From: Arenicellaceae bacterium
GTDB taxonomy: Bacteria; Pseudomonadota; Gammaproteobacteria; Arenicellales; Arenicellaceae
Direction of reading: 5' to 3'
Length of the DNA stretch: 64,000 bases
NCBI GenBank assembly: GCA_029246505.1
Contig: JAQWNC010000030.1
Location: 1 to 64,000, forward strand
Under the pieces are notes generated by a model. It searched no databases and was not told the origin of the DNA. It saw nothing but the letters and a program-made list of their open reading frames with translations. A program made the position numbers and the translations under genes. Shown here in pieces: positions 1-8,331 of the stretch (the stretch's first letter is position 1; every line of letters starts with the position of its first letter).

Positions 1-294
1 ACGCGGTCTGAAGCTCGGCAGCTTGTCAATCATAAGTCTATTCTTGTAAACGGTATCATCGTTAACATTCCTTCATATCAGGTAAAGTCTGGCGATGAAA
101 TTGAAGTGCGTGAGAGATCTAAAAGCCAATTGCGCATTACCTCTGCTTTGGAAATCACTGAACAAATTGGATTCCCTCAATGGACAGAAGTTGACCCTAA
201 AGCAAAAAAGGGTATTTTTAAGTCGGCGCCTGATCGGTCCGAAATTTTTGCAGATATCGATGAATCGTTAGTGGTCGCGTTGTATTCTAAGTAA
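1..294 (+). CDS. rpsD: 30S ribosomal protein S4, C-terminal part
   Basis: This is the 3' end of an open frame that is already open at base 1, so the N-terminal half lies outside the window. The 97 visible residues read as the S4 RNA-binding domain ([16 protein letters not shown], then [14 protein letters not shown]) and the usual S4 tail. S4 is a primary 16S rRNA binder of the small subunit and, in many bacteria, the translational repressor of the alpha operon. It sits 76 bases before rpoA, the normal order. The identification is firm. The ATG/GTG-like codons within the visible part are not starts. Confidence 0.96.
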   Translation, partial: TRSEARQLVNHKSILVNGIIVNIPSYQVKSGDEIEVRERSKSQLRITSALEITEQIGFPQWTEVDPKAKKGIFKSAPDRSEIFADIDESLVVALYSK

Positions 295-370
295 CCTGGC
301 GCTTAGCAAGTTACTTAGAATTTACGTGATTGATTGAACAGTCCGACCTAGAAATACGGAGAAATACCAA

Positions 371-1363
371 ATGGCAGATTCTGCTACGAGTTTTTTAAAA
401 CCAAAACTGGTTGATGTAAATACTAAAGATGGTACTCGTTCACGAGTGACGATCGAGCCTTTAGAGCGTGGGTTCGGCTACACACTGGGACATGCGATGC
501 GCCGCATTCTATTGTCGTCTATACCAGGTAGCAAAATTACTGACGTGCGAATAGATGGCGTACTGCATGAGTATTCAACAATTGAGGGTGTACAAGAGGA
601 TGTCATCGATATTCTAATGAACCTGAAAAGCGTATCTTTATTAAAGCATTTGCCGGACGCTGCAGTTCTTAAGCTATATAAGGAAGGTCCTTGTGTGGTT
701 ACTGCTGCTGATATACAGCTGGATCATGAGATTGAAGTCGTTAATCCAGAGCAAGTAATTTGTAATTTGTCGAAGGATGGAAAAATTAGTGCTGAATTGA
801 CGGTTCGAAATGGACGTGGTTATGAAACGGTTGATCAACGCAAGCAAACTGATGAGGACAAGCAAATCGGTATGATGCAGCTTGATGTTTCATACAGTCC
901 TATATTGCGAGTTTCTTATTCGGTTGATAATGCGCGTGTTGAACAGCGTACTGACCTGGACAAGCTAACGCTAAACCTTGAAACTGATGGTTCAATTGAG
1001 CCTGAAGATGCGGTGCGTCGGGCAGCTACTATTTTGCATCAGCAGATTGCAGTATTCGTCAATCTTGAAGAAACTGAAGCTGAGGAAGAAGAAGATCTGG
1101 GTCCAGAAATAGATCCGATACTTTTGCGTCCAGTAGATGAGCTCGAATTGACGGTACGTTCAGCAAACTGTCTAAAAGCAGAGAGTATTTATTATATCGG
1201 TGATTTGGTTCAGCGAACTGAAGTTGAATTGTTGAAAACGCCTAATTTGGGGAAAAAATCTTTGACTGAAATTAAGGATGTTTTAGCTCAGCGTGGCTTA
1301 TCACTCGGAATGCAGTTAGAAAAATGGCCACCTGCTGCTTTGCGGGTTGATGTTAAACGATAA
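371..1363 (+). CDS. rpoA: DNA-directed RNA polymerase alpha subunit
   Basis: The 330-residue product has the usual alpha-subunit length. Residues from about 25 to 230 form the N-terminal assembly domain ([20 protein letters not shown] is its hallmark helix). An acidic linker follows ([16 protein letters not shown]). The C-terminal domain ([20 protein letters not shown], then [16 protein letters not shown]) contacts UP elements and activators. The ATG follows a GGAGAAAT Shine-Dalgarno at a normal distance. The gene lies between rpsD and rplQ, as in the gammaproteobacterial alpha operon, and is probably cotranscribed with both. Nothing unusual was seen. Confidence 0.99.
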   Translation: MADSATSFLKPKLVDVNTKDGTRSRVTIEPLERGFGYTLGHAMRRILLSSIPGSKITDVRIDGVLHEYSTIEGVQEDVIDILMNLKSVSLLKHLPDAAVLKLYKEGPCVVTAADIQLDHEIEVVNPEQVICNLSKDGKISAELTVRNGRGYETVDQRKQTDEDKQIGMMQLDVSYSPILRVSYSVDNARVEQRTDLDKLTLNLETDGSIEPEDAVRRAATILHQQIAVFVNLEETEAEEEEDLGPEIDPILLRPVDELELTVRSANCLKAESIYYIGDLVQRTEVELLKTPNLGKKSLTEIKDVLAQRGLSLGMQLEKWPPAALRVDVKR

Positions 1364-1375
1364 GGTATTGGTATA

Positions 1376-1804
1376 ATGAGACATCATAAAGCAGGTAAGC
1401 AGCTCGGCAGAAATTCTAGCCATCGACAAGCTATGTTTCGAAATATGTCGGTATCACTAATTCAGCACGAGCAAATAAAGACTACAATTCCCAAGGCGAA
1501 AGAACTTCGTCGAGTGCTCGAGCCACTAATTACGCTCAGTAAAGAGTCTTCGATTAGTAATCGTCGACTAGCGTTTTCACGCTTGCGCGATAAAGCAGCG
1601 GTCGGTAAATTATTCGACGATTTGGGTGAACGTTTTTCCGATAGGCCAGGTGGTTATTTACGTATATTAAAGTGCGCAAATCGTCCCGGCGATAATGCGC
1701 CGATGGCATACGTTCAGTTGGTCGAAATGCTAGTAGAAGCTACTTCTAAAGACGATGATCAGGTTGAAGACGCCACGGTTGTGACAGATAGTGAAGTTGC
1801 TTAA
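1376..1804 (+). CDS. rplQ: 50S ribosomal protein L17
   Basis: The product is 142 residues. It begins [20 protein letters not shown], the conserved L17 start, and contains the typical [25 protein letters not shown] segment split across its first helix. L17 is a large-subunit protein near the peptide exit tunnel. The C-terminal tail after about residue 120 is acidic ([19 protein letters not shown]) and is longer than the minimal family core; such tails vary in this family. The gene starts 12 bases after rpoA and is the last gene of the alpha operon, followed by a terminator hairpin. Confidence 0.98.
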   Translation: MRHHKAGKQLGRNSSHRQAMFRNMSVSLIQHEQIKTTIPKAKELRRVLEPLITLSKESSISNRRLAFSRLRDKAAVGKLFDDLGERFSDRPGGYLRILKCANRPGDNAPMAYVQLVEMLVEATSKDDDQVEDATVVTDSEVA

Positions 1805-1828
1805 AGCAGCATTTTCTGATATTCGTAT

Positions 1829-1853
1829 AAACCCGCTAGTGGCGGGTTTTTTC
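1829..1853 (+). terminator. Rho-independent terminator after rplQ
   Basis: ACCCGC and GCGGGT pair across a five-base loop, and the hairpin runs into six T residues. It lies 25 bases after the rplQ stop and closes the alpha operon. Confidence 0.85.
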
Positions 1854-1856
1854 TTA

Positions 1857-2243
1857 AAGTATTAATCTATAATTAATTTTTAGCAGGCTTAATTGTTGAT
1901 ATTGAGCTGGTTTAAGTAAACTTCCCTGTCGGAAGAAATTCTACGCAATAGGACTGAATTAAGTGGTTTGAGTTAAGACCACGCGGGTTTTGTTGTTTTT
2001 TTGTTATAGCTAAATAGTACCGACAAGTAGGCTTAATAAGGTCAAATTCCATTTTCTGAAGGATAACTCTACGTGTATAATACGCCGAATTTTGTGTAGC
2101 AAGCACCTTCGGGTTTATGTGCCCTATAACATTACCAACAGACTACTTATCAGACTGCCGTTGCCCCCAGCAGGCGCAATTTCAAATTTTGAATGTGTTA
2201 GCGCGATACTGTACTAGGGCGGTCGCCAGACGAGAATATAAAT
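1857..2243. other. Non-coding gap before the inositol-phosphate synthase gene
   Basis: No convincing gene lies in this 387-base stretch. A perfect TATAAT occurs at 2076-2081, but 17 bases upstream there is only a poor -35 (TTTCTG). It is a weak candidate promoter for the rightward inositol gene, which would leave a leader of about 160 bases. The leader contains a short AT-rich inverted stretch (CAAATTTTG) around 2183. No tRNA or recognised RNA family was seen. Confidence 0.4.
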
Positions 2244-3338
2244 ATGAGTAAAATCAAAGTTTCTATAATAGGTATGGGCAATTGTGCTAGCTCTCTAATT
2301 CAGGGGGTCTATTATTACGATGGGAAGTCCGCAACCGACTGCATTGGCTTGATGAATTGGGATTTGGGCGGATACCTCCCAACCGATATAGAAATTGTTA
2401 GTGCTTTTGATGTTGATAAGCGAAAAGTTGGTCAAGATGTTAATACGGCAATATTCTCGGCCCCTAACTGCACTACGGTTTTTTGTGATGATTTGCCTGA
2501 GTCGGGCGTCAAAGTTTCTATGGGGCAGATATTAGATGGTTGTGCCGACCATATGGATCAATATGCCGACAACCGGACGTTTCTGTTAAGTGATGCTAAA
2601 CAGCCTACCCAGGATGACGTGGTGGCTTTGCTTAAGTCTTCTGGTGCTGACGTGTTAATGAATTATCTTCCAGTTGGTTCCGAACAGGCAACTCGTTTTT
2701 ACGCAGAGTGTGCGCTGGAAGCTGGTGTGGCATTTGTAAATAACATTCCGGTTTTTATTGCTAGTGACAAGGTGTGGGCCAAGCGTTTTGAAGATGCGAA
2801 TATTCCAATTATTGGTGATGATATCAAAGCGCAACTGGGTGCGACGATTACGCACCGTATTCTTACCGATTTATTTAAGAAACGTGGCGTTAAGCTAGAG
2901 CGTACCTATCAGCTCAATACTGGCGGAAATACTGATTTCTTGAACATGCTTAATCGTAATCGTTTGGCATCAAAAAAGGAGTCAAAAACTGAGGCCGTGC
3001 AATCAGCAGCAGCCAATCGACTGGATGATGACAATATTCACGTTGGGCCAAGCGATTACGTTGCTTGGCAAAACGACAACAAGGTTTGTTTTTTGCGTAT
3101 GGAAGGCAAATTATTTGGCGACGTGCCGATGAACCTTGAGCTTCGCCTATCGGTTGAAGATTCTCCAAACTCTGCAGGCGTTGCGATAGATTCTATTCGC
3201 TGTGCGAAGTTAGCACTAGATCGTAGTATTGGTGGTGTTTTGAATGCACCATCGGCTTATTTTTGTAAGCACCCTCCGATTCAGTTTACAGATGACGAAG
3301 CCTACAATTCTGTTCAAGAATTCGTTCAAGGCAAATAG
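2244..3338 (+). CDS. ino1: myo-Inositol-1-phosphate (3-phosphate) synthase
   Basis: The product is 364 residues, the length of the compact bacterial/archaeal type and much shorter than the roughly 510-residue eukaryotic enzyme. The N-terminus has the NAD-binding Rossmann loop (IIGMGNCASSLIQGVYYYDG). The middle holds the conserved GDDIKAQLGATITHR and QLNTGGNTDFLNM segments that bind NAD and the substrate. The enzyme cyclises glucose 6-phosphate to inositol phosphate by an internal NAD redox cycle in the cytosol. Two genes downstream supply a nucleotidyltransferase and a CDP-alcohol phosphotransferase, so its product probably feeds CDP-inositol formation. Inositol synthesis is uncommon in gammaproteobacteria, so horizontal acquisition is likely but not proven here. 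Confidence 0.93.
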   Translation: MSKIKVSIIGMGNCASSLIQGVYYYDGKSATDCIGLMNWDLGGYLPTDIEIVSAFDVDKRKVGQDVNTAIFSAPNCTTVFCDDLPESGVKVSMGQILDGCADHMDQYADNRTFLLSDAKQPTQDDVVALLKSSGADVLMNYLPVGSEQATRFYAECALEAGVAFVNNIPVFIASDKVWAKRFEDANIPIIGDDIKAQLGATITHRILTDLFKKRGVKLERTYQLNTGGNTDFLNMLNRNRLASKKESKTEAVQSAAANRLDDDNIHVGPSDYVAWQNDNKVCFLRMEGKLFGDVPMNLELRLSVEDSPNSAGVAIDSIRCAKLALDRSIGGVLNAPSAYFCKHPPIQFTDDEAYNSVQEFVQGK

Positions 3339-3418
3339 GATATTTTGACCTCAGGCTAAAGTTGAAGCTAATAGTTGAAGCGATTTAGAAGCAGCCAGAC
3401 TAAACCGGTGCAACTAAT

Positions 3419-4138
3419 ATGAAGTGTTTGATAATAGCGGCGGGCCTGGGAAGTCGTCTACGCCCCAAGGCAGAAATTAAGCCATTAGCGCCAGTTGGTG
3501 GTATACCGCTTATTGATCGTGTAATCACAACGGCTAGTGAAGCTGGTTGCGATGAGTTTTACGTGGTTACTGGTTATCGTGGGCGTCGACTGCGGGAACA
3601 CCTTAAAGAATTGGCGGATCAAACCGGTATTAAAATCAAAGCGTTTATGAATCCAGATTGGGATAAACCTAATGGTTGGTCGGTTCTGTGCGCTCGCAAT
3701 GAAATAACAGAACCTTTTATTTTGAGCATGTCCGACCATTTGTATCCTGTCAGTCTTATGCGAGGACTTATAAAGGCAGCAGATGGCCTGAGTGAGGGCA
3801 TAATGTTGGCGGTAGATTCAAATATAGAAAATCCTGATATTAATTTAGATGACGTGACACGCGTATATCAGGAGCAGGGCCGTATCAAAACGATTGGTAA
3901 GGTAATCAAGCAATACAACGCCTTCGATACAGGTGTGTTTGCCTGTACTTCGGATTTATTTGATGCAATCGAAACCAGTATTGAAGAACACCATGATGGG
4001 TCTCTTAGTGGTGGGGTACGCGCATTGGCCAATCAAGGATTGGCGAAGACTCATGATATTGAAGGGCTATATTGGCTGGATGTCGATGATCCAAATGACC
4101 ACGAAATAGCTGAGGCCCAGTTAGAGCGTCTCATCTGA
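3419..4138 (+). CDS. NTP transferase, probably CTP:inositol-1-phosphate cytidylyltransferase
   Basis: The product is a 239-residue single-domain nucleotidyltransferase. It begins with the nucleotide-binding loop IIAAGLGSRLRPK, followed by KPLAPVGGIPLIDRVI. A metal-binding aspartate is seen in SMSDHLYP and another near the C-terminus in WLDVDDPNDHEIA. The fold matches the sugar-phosphate nucleotidyltransferases. The specificity is inferred from position: it lies 80 bases after inositol-phosphate synthase and converges on a CDP-alcohol phosphotransferase, the same trio that makes di-inositol phosphate in Archaeoglobus and inositol lipids in Rhodothermus. A hexose-1-phosphate substrate cannot be excluded. 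No strong Shine-Dalgarno precedes the ATG. Confidence 0.75.
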   Translation: MKCLIIAAGLGSRLRPKAEIKPLAPVGGIPLIDRVITTASEAGCDEFYVVTGYRGRRLREHLKELADQTGIKIKAFMNPDWDKPNGWSVLCARNEITEPFILSMSDHLYPVSLMRGLIKAADGLSEGIMLAVDSNIENPDINLDDVTRVYQEQGRIKTIGKVIKQYNAFDTGVFACTSDLFDAIETSIEEHHDGSLSGGVRALANQGLAKTHDIEGLYWLDVDDPNDHEIAEAQLERLI

Positions 4139-4150
4139 GCTAGCGGTTAC

Positions 4151-4178
4151 GCTTTTATAGGCAATTGCCTATAAAAGC
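4151..4178. terminator. 28-base perfect palindrome, likely shared terminator
   Basis: Two 14-base arms (GCTTTTATAGGCAA and its complement) form a perfect palindrome between convergent genes, 12 bases after the rightward stop. The outer arms carry TTTT/AAAA runs, as in bidirectional terminators, but no long T tract follows. A protein-binding site is the alternative. Confidence 0.55.
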
Positions 4179-4227
4179 TTGTCTCTTAAACCTTTGAAGT
4201 ATTGTCTCTTGTAAGGTGAGTTATTCA

Positions 4228-4243
4228 GTAATTCGGGAATTAC
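4228..4243. repeat. 16-base palindrome in the convergent gap
   Basis: GTAATTC, GG, GAATTAC form a perfect seven-base inverted repeat, 33 bases before the stop of the leftward gene. It could be the terminator for that gene or a binding site. There is no T tract on either side. Confidence 0.4.
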
Positions 4244-4275
4244 GAATACTGATTGATTGGAATACAAACTGAATA

Positions 4276-5487
4276 CTACCGAGCGTTTCGAAGTCCGATA
4301 AGATAGTAAAGTATAATCATCAGGATCATACATAGAGCGCCCCAAAACATAATGTGAAATCCTGCTGTGGAGCCAAGTATTGACGGCACAACTGCAATGA
4401 GGAAAACAATAAACGAGAAGGAATCTCGTTTACCTAAAATGTTAACCGCATCTAGCGTTTTGTATATGAAACCAACGTGTTCACGTTCAACGCGTTGCGC
4501 CAAATCAGTTTGAACGGCGGTCATGGTTCCAGATTGCTTGTTAAGTTTTAAATATAAAGCCATTCCACCAATCAGGGTTATGGTGAGCGCTAGCGTAGTA
4601 ATGCCAATGGGTAACACATAGCCTGCAAACCAAAGTTCTGCGGTAGTAGCGAATCGACTATAGCCGATGGCTAAACCAGCAATGAAGGTAATGTATACAA
4701 GATTGTCACCGATAGTATCGATCCATGCTCCCAGATTAGATGCGCTGAATTTTCCGCGGGCTAATTCACCATCAACTCCATCCAGAGCAGAACTTAGCTG
4801 GAATAGTGTGCCGGATATAATCAAGCCAGTTATGCTTCCAAAGGCGATAAAATATCCCGAGAGCATACCGATTAGGGCGCTAAATATAGTTAACTGATTG
4901 GGCGTGGCCGGATAGTCTGAGAGGAACTCGCTCATCGGTAGCGAAAGCTTAGAGTTAATCAATCGAGAAACTGGCCCGGAGCTGAGTTTTGAAACATTTT
5001 TGAATATCGTTTTACGTGCGTATTTAGCGTGTTCAGGTTGCGTGACCGGGTACACAAAAGGAGAGCTACTAGCGTCGCTCTCGGCGTAGAATGGTTGTGT
5101 CTCGGAATATCCGACTACCTCCATTGAGGGAGCTTGAGTGACGCTCATATTTGTCGTAGCGGCCACTAAGGCACCCCAGACTGGATTACCTACCACCACA
5201 TTCGCTTCAACGACTATCCTCTTATTGGGTAGCGGCTTTTCGGTGGCGTTCCATTTAATCTCTACCGGACTCTTTCGCAATGCCTTGCTGTTAGTTAGGT
5301 GTTGTTTCGTTTGCTGACTAGTATCCGTGATATAAGCTCTGGAGATACCAGCTTTCGCAGCGCCCAGCAGTAGTCGTTCGATAACACTCAAGCCTGCTAC
5401 TCTTATTAGGGCAGCACTGCCAGACTCGCTATTAGACGTTTCGGCGTTAGTAGAGTTTTGAACCCGTATTTCGCAAACATTAGGCAT
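4276..5487 (-). CDS. CDP-alcohol phosphotransferase with a degenerate N-terminal nucleotidyltransferase domain
   Basis: This is a 403-residue membrane protein. The C-terminal half carries the complete CDP-alcohol phosphotransferase signature: D236, D239-G240, A243-R244, G253, D257 and D261 at the canonical spacing, within several membrane segments between about residues 200 and 400. Such enzymes transfer a phospho-alcohol from CDP to an acceptor hydroxyl. The N-terminal 190 residues resemble a nucleotidyltransferase (RVAGLSVIERLLLGAAKAGI aligns with the PVGGIPLIDRVI region of the neighbouring enzyme), but the glycine-rich nucleotide loop is absent, so it is probably inactive. This layout recalls the bifunctional archaeal IPCT/DIPP synthase. 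The inferred role is attaching inositol phosphate from CDP-inositol to a lipid or to inositol phosphate. The gene converges on the two inositol genes. Confidence 0.8.
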   Translation of the reverse strand: MPNVCEIRVQNSTNAETSNSESGSAALIRVAGLSVIERLLLGAAKAGISRAYITDTSQQTKQHLTNSKALRKSPVEIKWNATEKPLPNKRIVVEANVVVGNPVWGALVAATTNMSVTQAPSMEVVGYSETQPFYAESDASSSPFVYPVTQPEHAKYARKTIFKNVSKLSSGPVSRLINSKLSLPMSEFLSDYPATPNQLTIFSALIGMLSGYFIAFGSITGLIISGTLFQLSSALDGVDGELARGKFSASNLGAWIDTIGDNLVYITFIAGLAIGYSRFATTAELWFAGYVLPIGITTLALTITLIGGMALYLKLNKQSGTMTAVQTDLAQRVEREHVGFIYKTLDAVNILGKRDSFSFIVFLIAVVPSILGSTAGFHIMFWGALCMILMIILYYLIGLRNAR

Positions 5488-5572
5488 GCTTTTTATTCTA
5501 TTTATTTTATAAGAAGGCAGGTTTCGAATTGCGGCGAACTTTAATTACCACGGCTTCTAATTACAAGTAAAA

Positions 5573-6170
5573 TTATCTTTGTTGCTTGGTAGAGCGCCAG
5601 ATTATTAGTAATTCCAGCTGTTGTCCGTCCAGATAAACTTCAACACCATCAGCATGTGGTTCTGACGACTGGCGCATACCATCGCAGTTTCCATCAAAGA
5701 AAATAAGCCCTTTTATACTCCCGCTGCCGTTGAGCCCGCTATTCGTGCCCATGGACTGCAGGTCTCGTCCACCACCATTCCCATAGCGTATGAAAAATAA
5801 TACTGTGTGGGTATTTTTAGAGGATTGGAGCACTTCTACATCGGGCTTAAAAGCGGCTGTTACAGACTGTACGTAATTGACGTTTAATTTGGTGCTCCAA
5901 TTTCGGGCGATCGGCATGGAATCGTTAATGCTTGTTCTGCCGATGGCTTGTTGAAATTTAGATCCTTGGTATTCGCTGTGGAGCCTATAAGCGTAGCTTC
6001 GCTAAGGCTTTCCGACTCAGCCAGGGCGTATATTGGAGTATTACCTGGAATAGACTAAGCTGATAGAACGCTCGAAAATAATATGACGGTAATGGTTGCC
6101 GCGATAGTGCCAGCGATTTTAAATAGGATTTTTGAGGGGGTGACGATCCGTTAAGGTGAAAATTCTTCAC
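5573..6170 (-). pseudogene. Remnant of an exported protein with an SdrD_B-like domain
   Basis: The 3' part (5573-5917) is open and ends in a segment of the form GSIKGLIFFDGNCDG followed by EPHADGVEVYLDGQ. This is the pattern of SdrD_B-like beta domains found in large surface proteins and fimbrial ushers. Upstream, another frame encodes a signal-peptide-like stretch (KIAGTIAATITVI, then FSSVLSA) that runs straight into a TAG, and no normal start codon precedes it. The frame of the 3' part is closed by a TAG close to 6000. The pieces suggest one gene that lost its middle and its frame. The parent family is only tentatively identified. Confidence 0.5.
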
Positions 6171-6314
6171 CAGCGAGAAGCAATATTGCTTTAATATGTC
6201 GCCCGAGCACTGTAACCCGCAACAAATTTCTGTCGAGTAGCGCTCTATGAAATTAAACTATTGTATGAAAATAATAAATTTAACATAACTATATAAATAC
6301 TTTATTAAAAATAT

Positions 6315-7238
6315 ATGAGTAAGTTCAAGGAATTTGTAATACACGAATGTGTGGAGTGGTTATCACATGATGAAGATGTTGCCTTGGTAACTTTGGTAGC
6401 GACACTAGGGAGTTCACCGAGGCGAATTGGTAGCCAAATTGCAGTATCCGGACTAGGTGATTCTGTTGGGAGTATTAGCGGTGGATGCGCTGAGTCAGCG
6501 ATTGTTGAGCTGGCACTGGAAGCGATTGGTAAACAAGAAAATAAGTTAATTAGATTTGGCGAAGATTCGCCTTATTTAGACATTAAATTGCCTTGTGGGT
6601 CCAGTATCGACGTATTTATTGAGGTTGGTCTTAAACGAGAAGATTTTATCCATATTTTGAATGAAATAGGCCAGCGAAAGCTCGCCTATATGGCTTTTGA
6701 TCTCCAGAGTAAAACCTCTCAGGTAGTGCGGAGTGTGGTGGAGGCAGATTATCTACATACTTATCATCCGGCTACCCAGATAATTATTGCTGGCAATGGA
6801 CCAATTGTTCCGGCATTAGTAGCTTTGTGCCAGTTATTGGAGTTTGAGGTAATGGTTTGTAGCTCTGAACCGGAGACTTTGGATCAGGTCGAGACCGTAT
6901 CTGTTAAGCGTAATTTGCTTAAACCTGGCCCGCTGGATGGCGTGGAGTACGATAAATATACCGGTTTGTGCTCGGTATTCCATGATCATGAATGGGAGCC
7001 TGAACTGATTCAGCAGGCGCTCGATGGAGGTGCTTTTTATGTTGGTGCGTTGGGCAGTCAAAGCGCCCATGAGTTGCGTAAGCTTGAGTTAGTCGAATTG
7101 GGGTTAAGCGCGGTGGTGATCGAATCTATACGCGCACCTATCGGTATTGATCTGGAGGTAAATGGGCCACATGAAATTGCTATTGCGATTGCTGCGGAGT
7201 TGGTAGATGGTAGAAATCGAATAAATAATGACGATTGA
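6315..7238 (+). CDS. XdhC/CoxI family molybdoenzyme maturation protein
   Basis: The product is 307 residues with the two expected parts. The N-terminal XdhC/CoxI domain has LVATLGSSPRRIGSQIAVS and VGSISGGCAESAIVELAL, then LPCGSSIDVFIE. The C-terminal Rossmann-like XdhC domain follows (QIIIAGNGPIVPAL, later FYVGALGSQSAHE and APIGIDLEVNGPHEIAIAIA). Family members load or sulfurate the molybdenum cofactor for xanthine-dehydrogenase-type hydroxylases. The stop overlaps the start of the next gene by 11 bases, so the two are translationally coupled. No molybdenum hydroxylase gene is in the window, so the client enzyme is unknown. Confidence 0.85.
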   Translation: MSKFKEFVIHECVEWLSHDEDVALVTLVATLGSSPRRIGSQIAVSGLGDSVGSISGGCAESAIVELALEAIGKQENKLIRFGEDSPYLDIKLPCGSSIDVFIEVGLKREDFIHILNEIGQRKLAYMAFDLQSKTSQVVRSVVEADYLHTYHPATQIIIAGNGPIVPALVALCQLLEFEVMVCSSEPETLDQVETVSVKRNLLKPGPLDGVEYDKYTGLCSVFHDHEWEPELIQQALDGGAFYVGALGSQSAHELRKLELVELGLSAVVIESIRAPIGIDLEVNGPHEIAIAIAAELVDGRNRINNDD

Positions 7239-7821
7239 AATTTTTGTCCTCGCTGCCGGTAGTGCCACTCGGATGGGCGGTGCAAGCAAGCTTAGCCAGC
7301 CGATTGGTGAGCGAACCGTTATTGGGAGAGTAATTGAAAACCTTGAAGTAGCAGGTGTGGATAGGATGACGGTGATATATGGTGACCGTTGGGGCTTGGA
7401 TGATCTTGAATTACCAGAACATGTGCATGCACTCCACAACGAGAATGCCGAACATGGCATGGGCAGTTCCATTGCTTTAGCAGTTGCTAACTTGTCTCCC
7501 GACACTACGCGCTTGCTGCTGGCTTTGGGTGATATGCCGCAGGTTAGGTCAGAAACCTTAAGCTTACTAATTCAGGAAAGTAGACACTCAGATGCGAATA
7601 TTTGGGCGCTAACTTACCAAGGAAGGCAGGGCCATCCAGTAGTATTTGCCAACTGTTGGTTTGATGAGCTATCCAAATTGGATAGTGATGAAGGCGGCGC
7701 AAAGCTGTTTAGGCACGAGCGTGCCAAGGCGGCTTATATTGAAGTAGACGACCCGGGGATACTAATCGACATAGATACGCCCGCAGATTTATCCAAAATG
7801 CGGGCCGATTTGAAGATTTAG
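7228..7821 (+). CDS. mocA: MocA-like molybdenum cofactor nucleotidyltransferase
   Basis: The 197-residue NTP-transferase-3 protein begins EIFVLAAGSATRMGGASKL, the MocA/MobA nucleotide loop. It continues with LLLALGDMPQV, whose aspartate is the metal ligand, and GHPVVFANCWFDEL. MocA attaches CMP to molybdopterin to make the cytosine dinucleotide form used by xanthine-dehydrogenase-family enzymes. Overlap with the XdhC-like gene supports that role over MobA (GMP transfer) or a sugar nucleotidyltransferase. It ends only 18 bases from the convergent moaC stop. No terminator hairpin fits in that space. Confidence 0.8.
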   Translation: MTIEIFVLAAGSATRMGGASKLSQPIGERTVIGRVIENLEVAGVDRMTVIYGDRWGLDDLELPEHVHALHNENAEHGMGSSIALAVANLSPDTTRLLLALGDMPQVRSETLSLLIQESRHSDANIWALTYQGRQGHPVVFANCWFDELSKLDSDEGGAKLFRHERAKAAYIEVDDPGILIDIDTPADLSKMRADLKI

Positions 7822-7839
7822 TTGCAAATTGACAAGTTA

Positions 7840-8331
7840 TTAAGTTTTCTGGCTATCCGCGTTCCAGTTTCCGGATTTGCCGCCGGATTTACTTATTAAG
7901 CGCGTACGGTTGATCTCTATGCCTTTGTCTATAGCTTTGCACATATCATAGATGGTAAGGGCAGCGACGGACGCTGCAGTCAAGGCCTCCATTTCAACGC
8001 CAGTTTTTCCGGTTGTGCTACATTCGGCTCGTACCAACATTTTGTTGTCTCCCAAGTACTCAAAATCTATCACTACTTTACTAAGTGGCAGTGGGTGGCA
8101 AAGAGGAATCAGCTCAGCACATTTTTTCGCCGCTTGAATTCCTGCAATGCGCGCGGTTCCGTAAATGTCGCCTTTTGGTATGCCGTTACTTTCAATGGCA
8201 GCGGTAACGGTCGCTGGCAGCACTAGAAGGCTTTCTGCGATTGCTACACGTTTGGTGGATGCCTTATCACTAATATCGACCATAGTTGCTTGGCCGCGTT
8301 CGTCTAGATGGCTGAATTTATTTATTTTCAT
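7840..8331 (-). CDS. moaC: Cyclic pyranopterin monophosphate synthase MoaC
   Basis: From the ATG at 8331 the product is 163 residues, the usual length. The frame is open further upstream, but the extra 22 residues match nothing in the family, so the internal ATG is preferred. Conserved MoaC segments are present: SHLDERGQATMVDIS at the start, LIPLCHPLPLSKV in the middle, and GKTGVEMEALTAASVAALT then YDMCKAIDKG near the end, including the active-site Asp-Lys. MoaC carries out the second step of molybdenum cofactor synthesis in the cytosol. The start overlaps the end of the upstream potassium-channel gene by 14 bases. No other moa gene is nearby. Confidence 0.95.
   Translation of the reverse strand: MKINKFSHLDERGQATMVDISDKASTKRVAIAESLLVLPATVTAAIESNGIPKGDIYGTARIAGIQAAKKCAELIPLCHPLPLSKVVIDFEYLGDNKMLVRAECSTTGKTGVEMEALTAASVAALTIYDMCKAIDKGIEINRTRLISKSGGKSGNWNADSQKT

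Noticed and set aside
1912-2106. Open frame on the minus strand upstream of ino1
   Set aside because: No family resemblance, no Shine-Dalgarno, and it lies across the probable promoter region.
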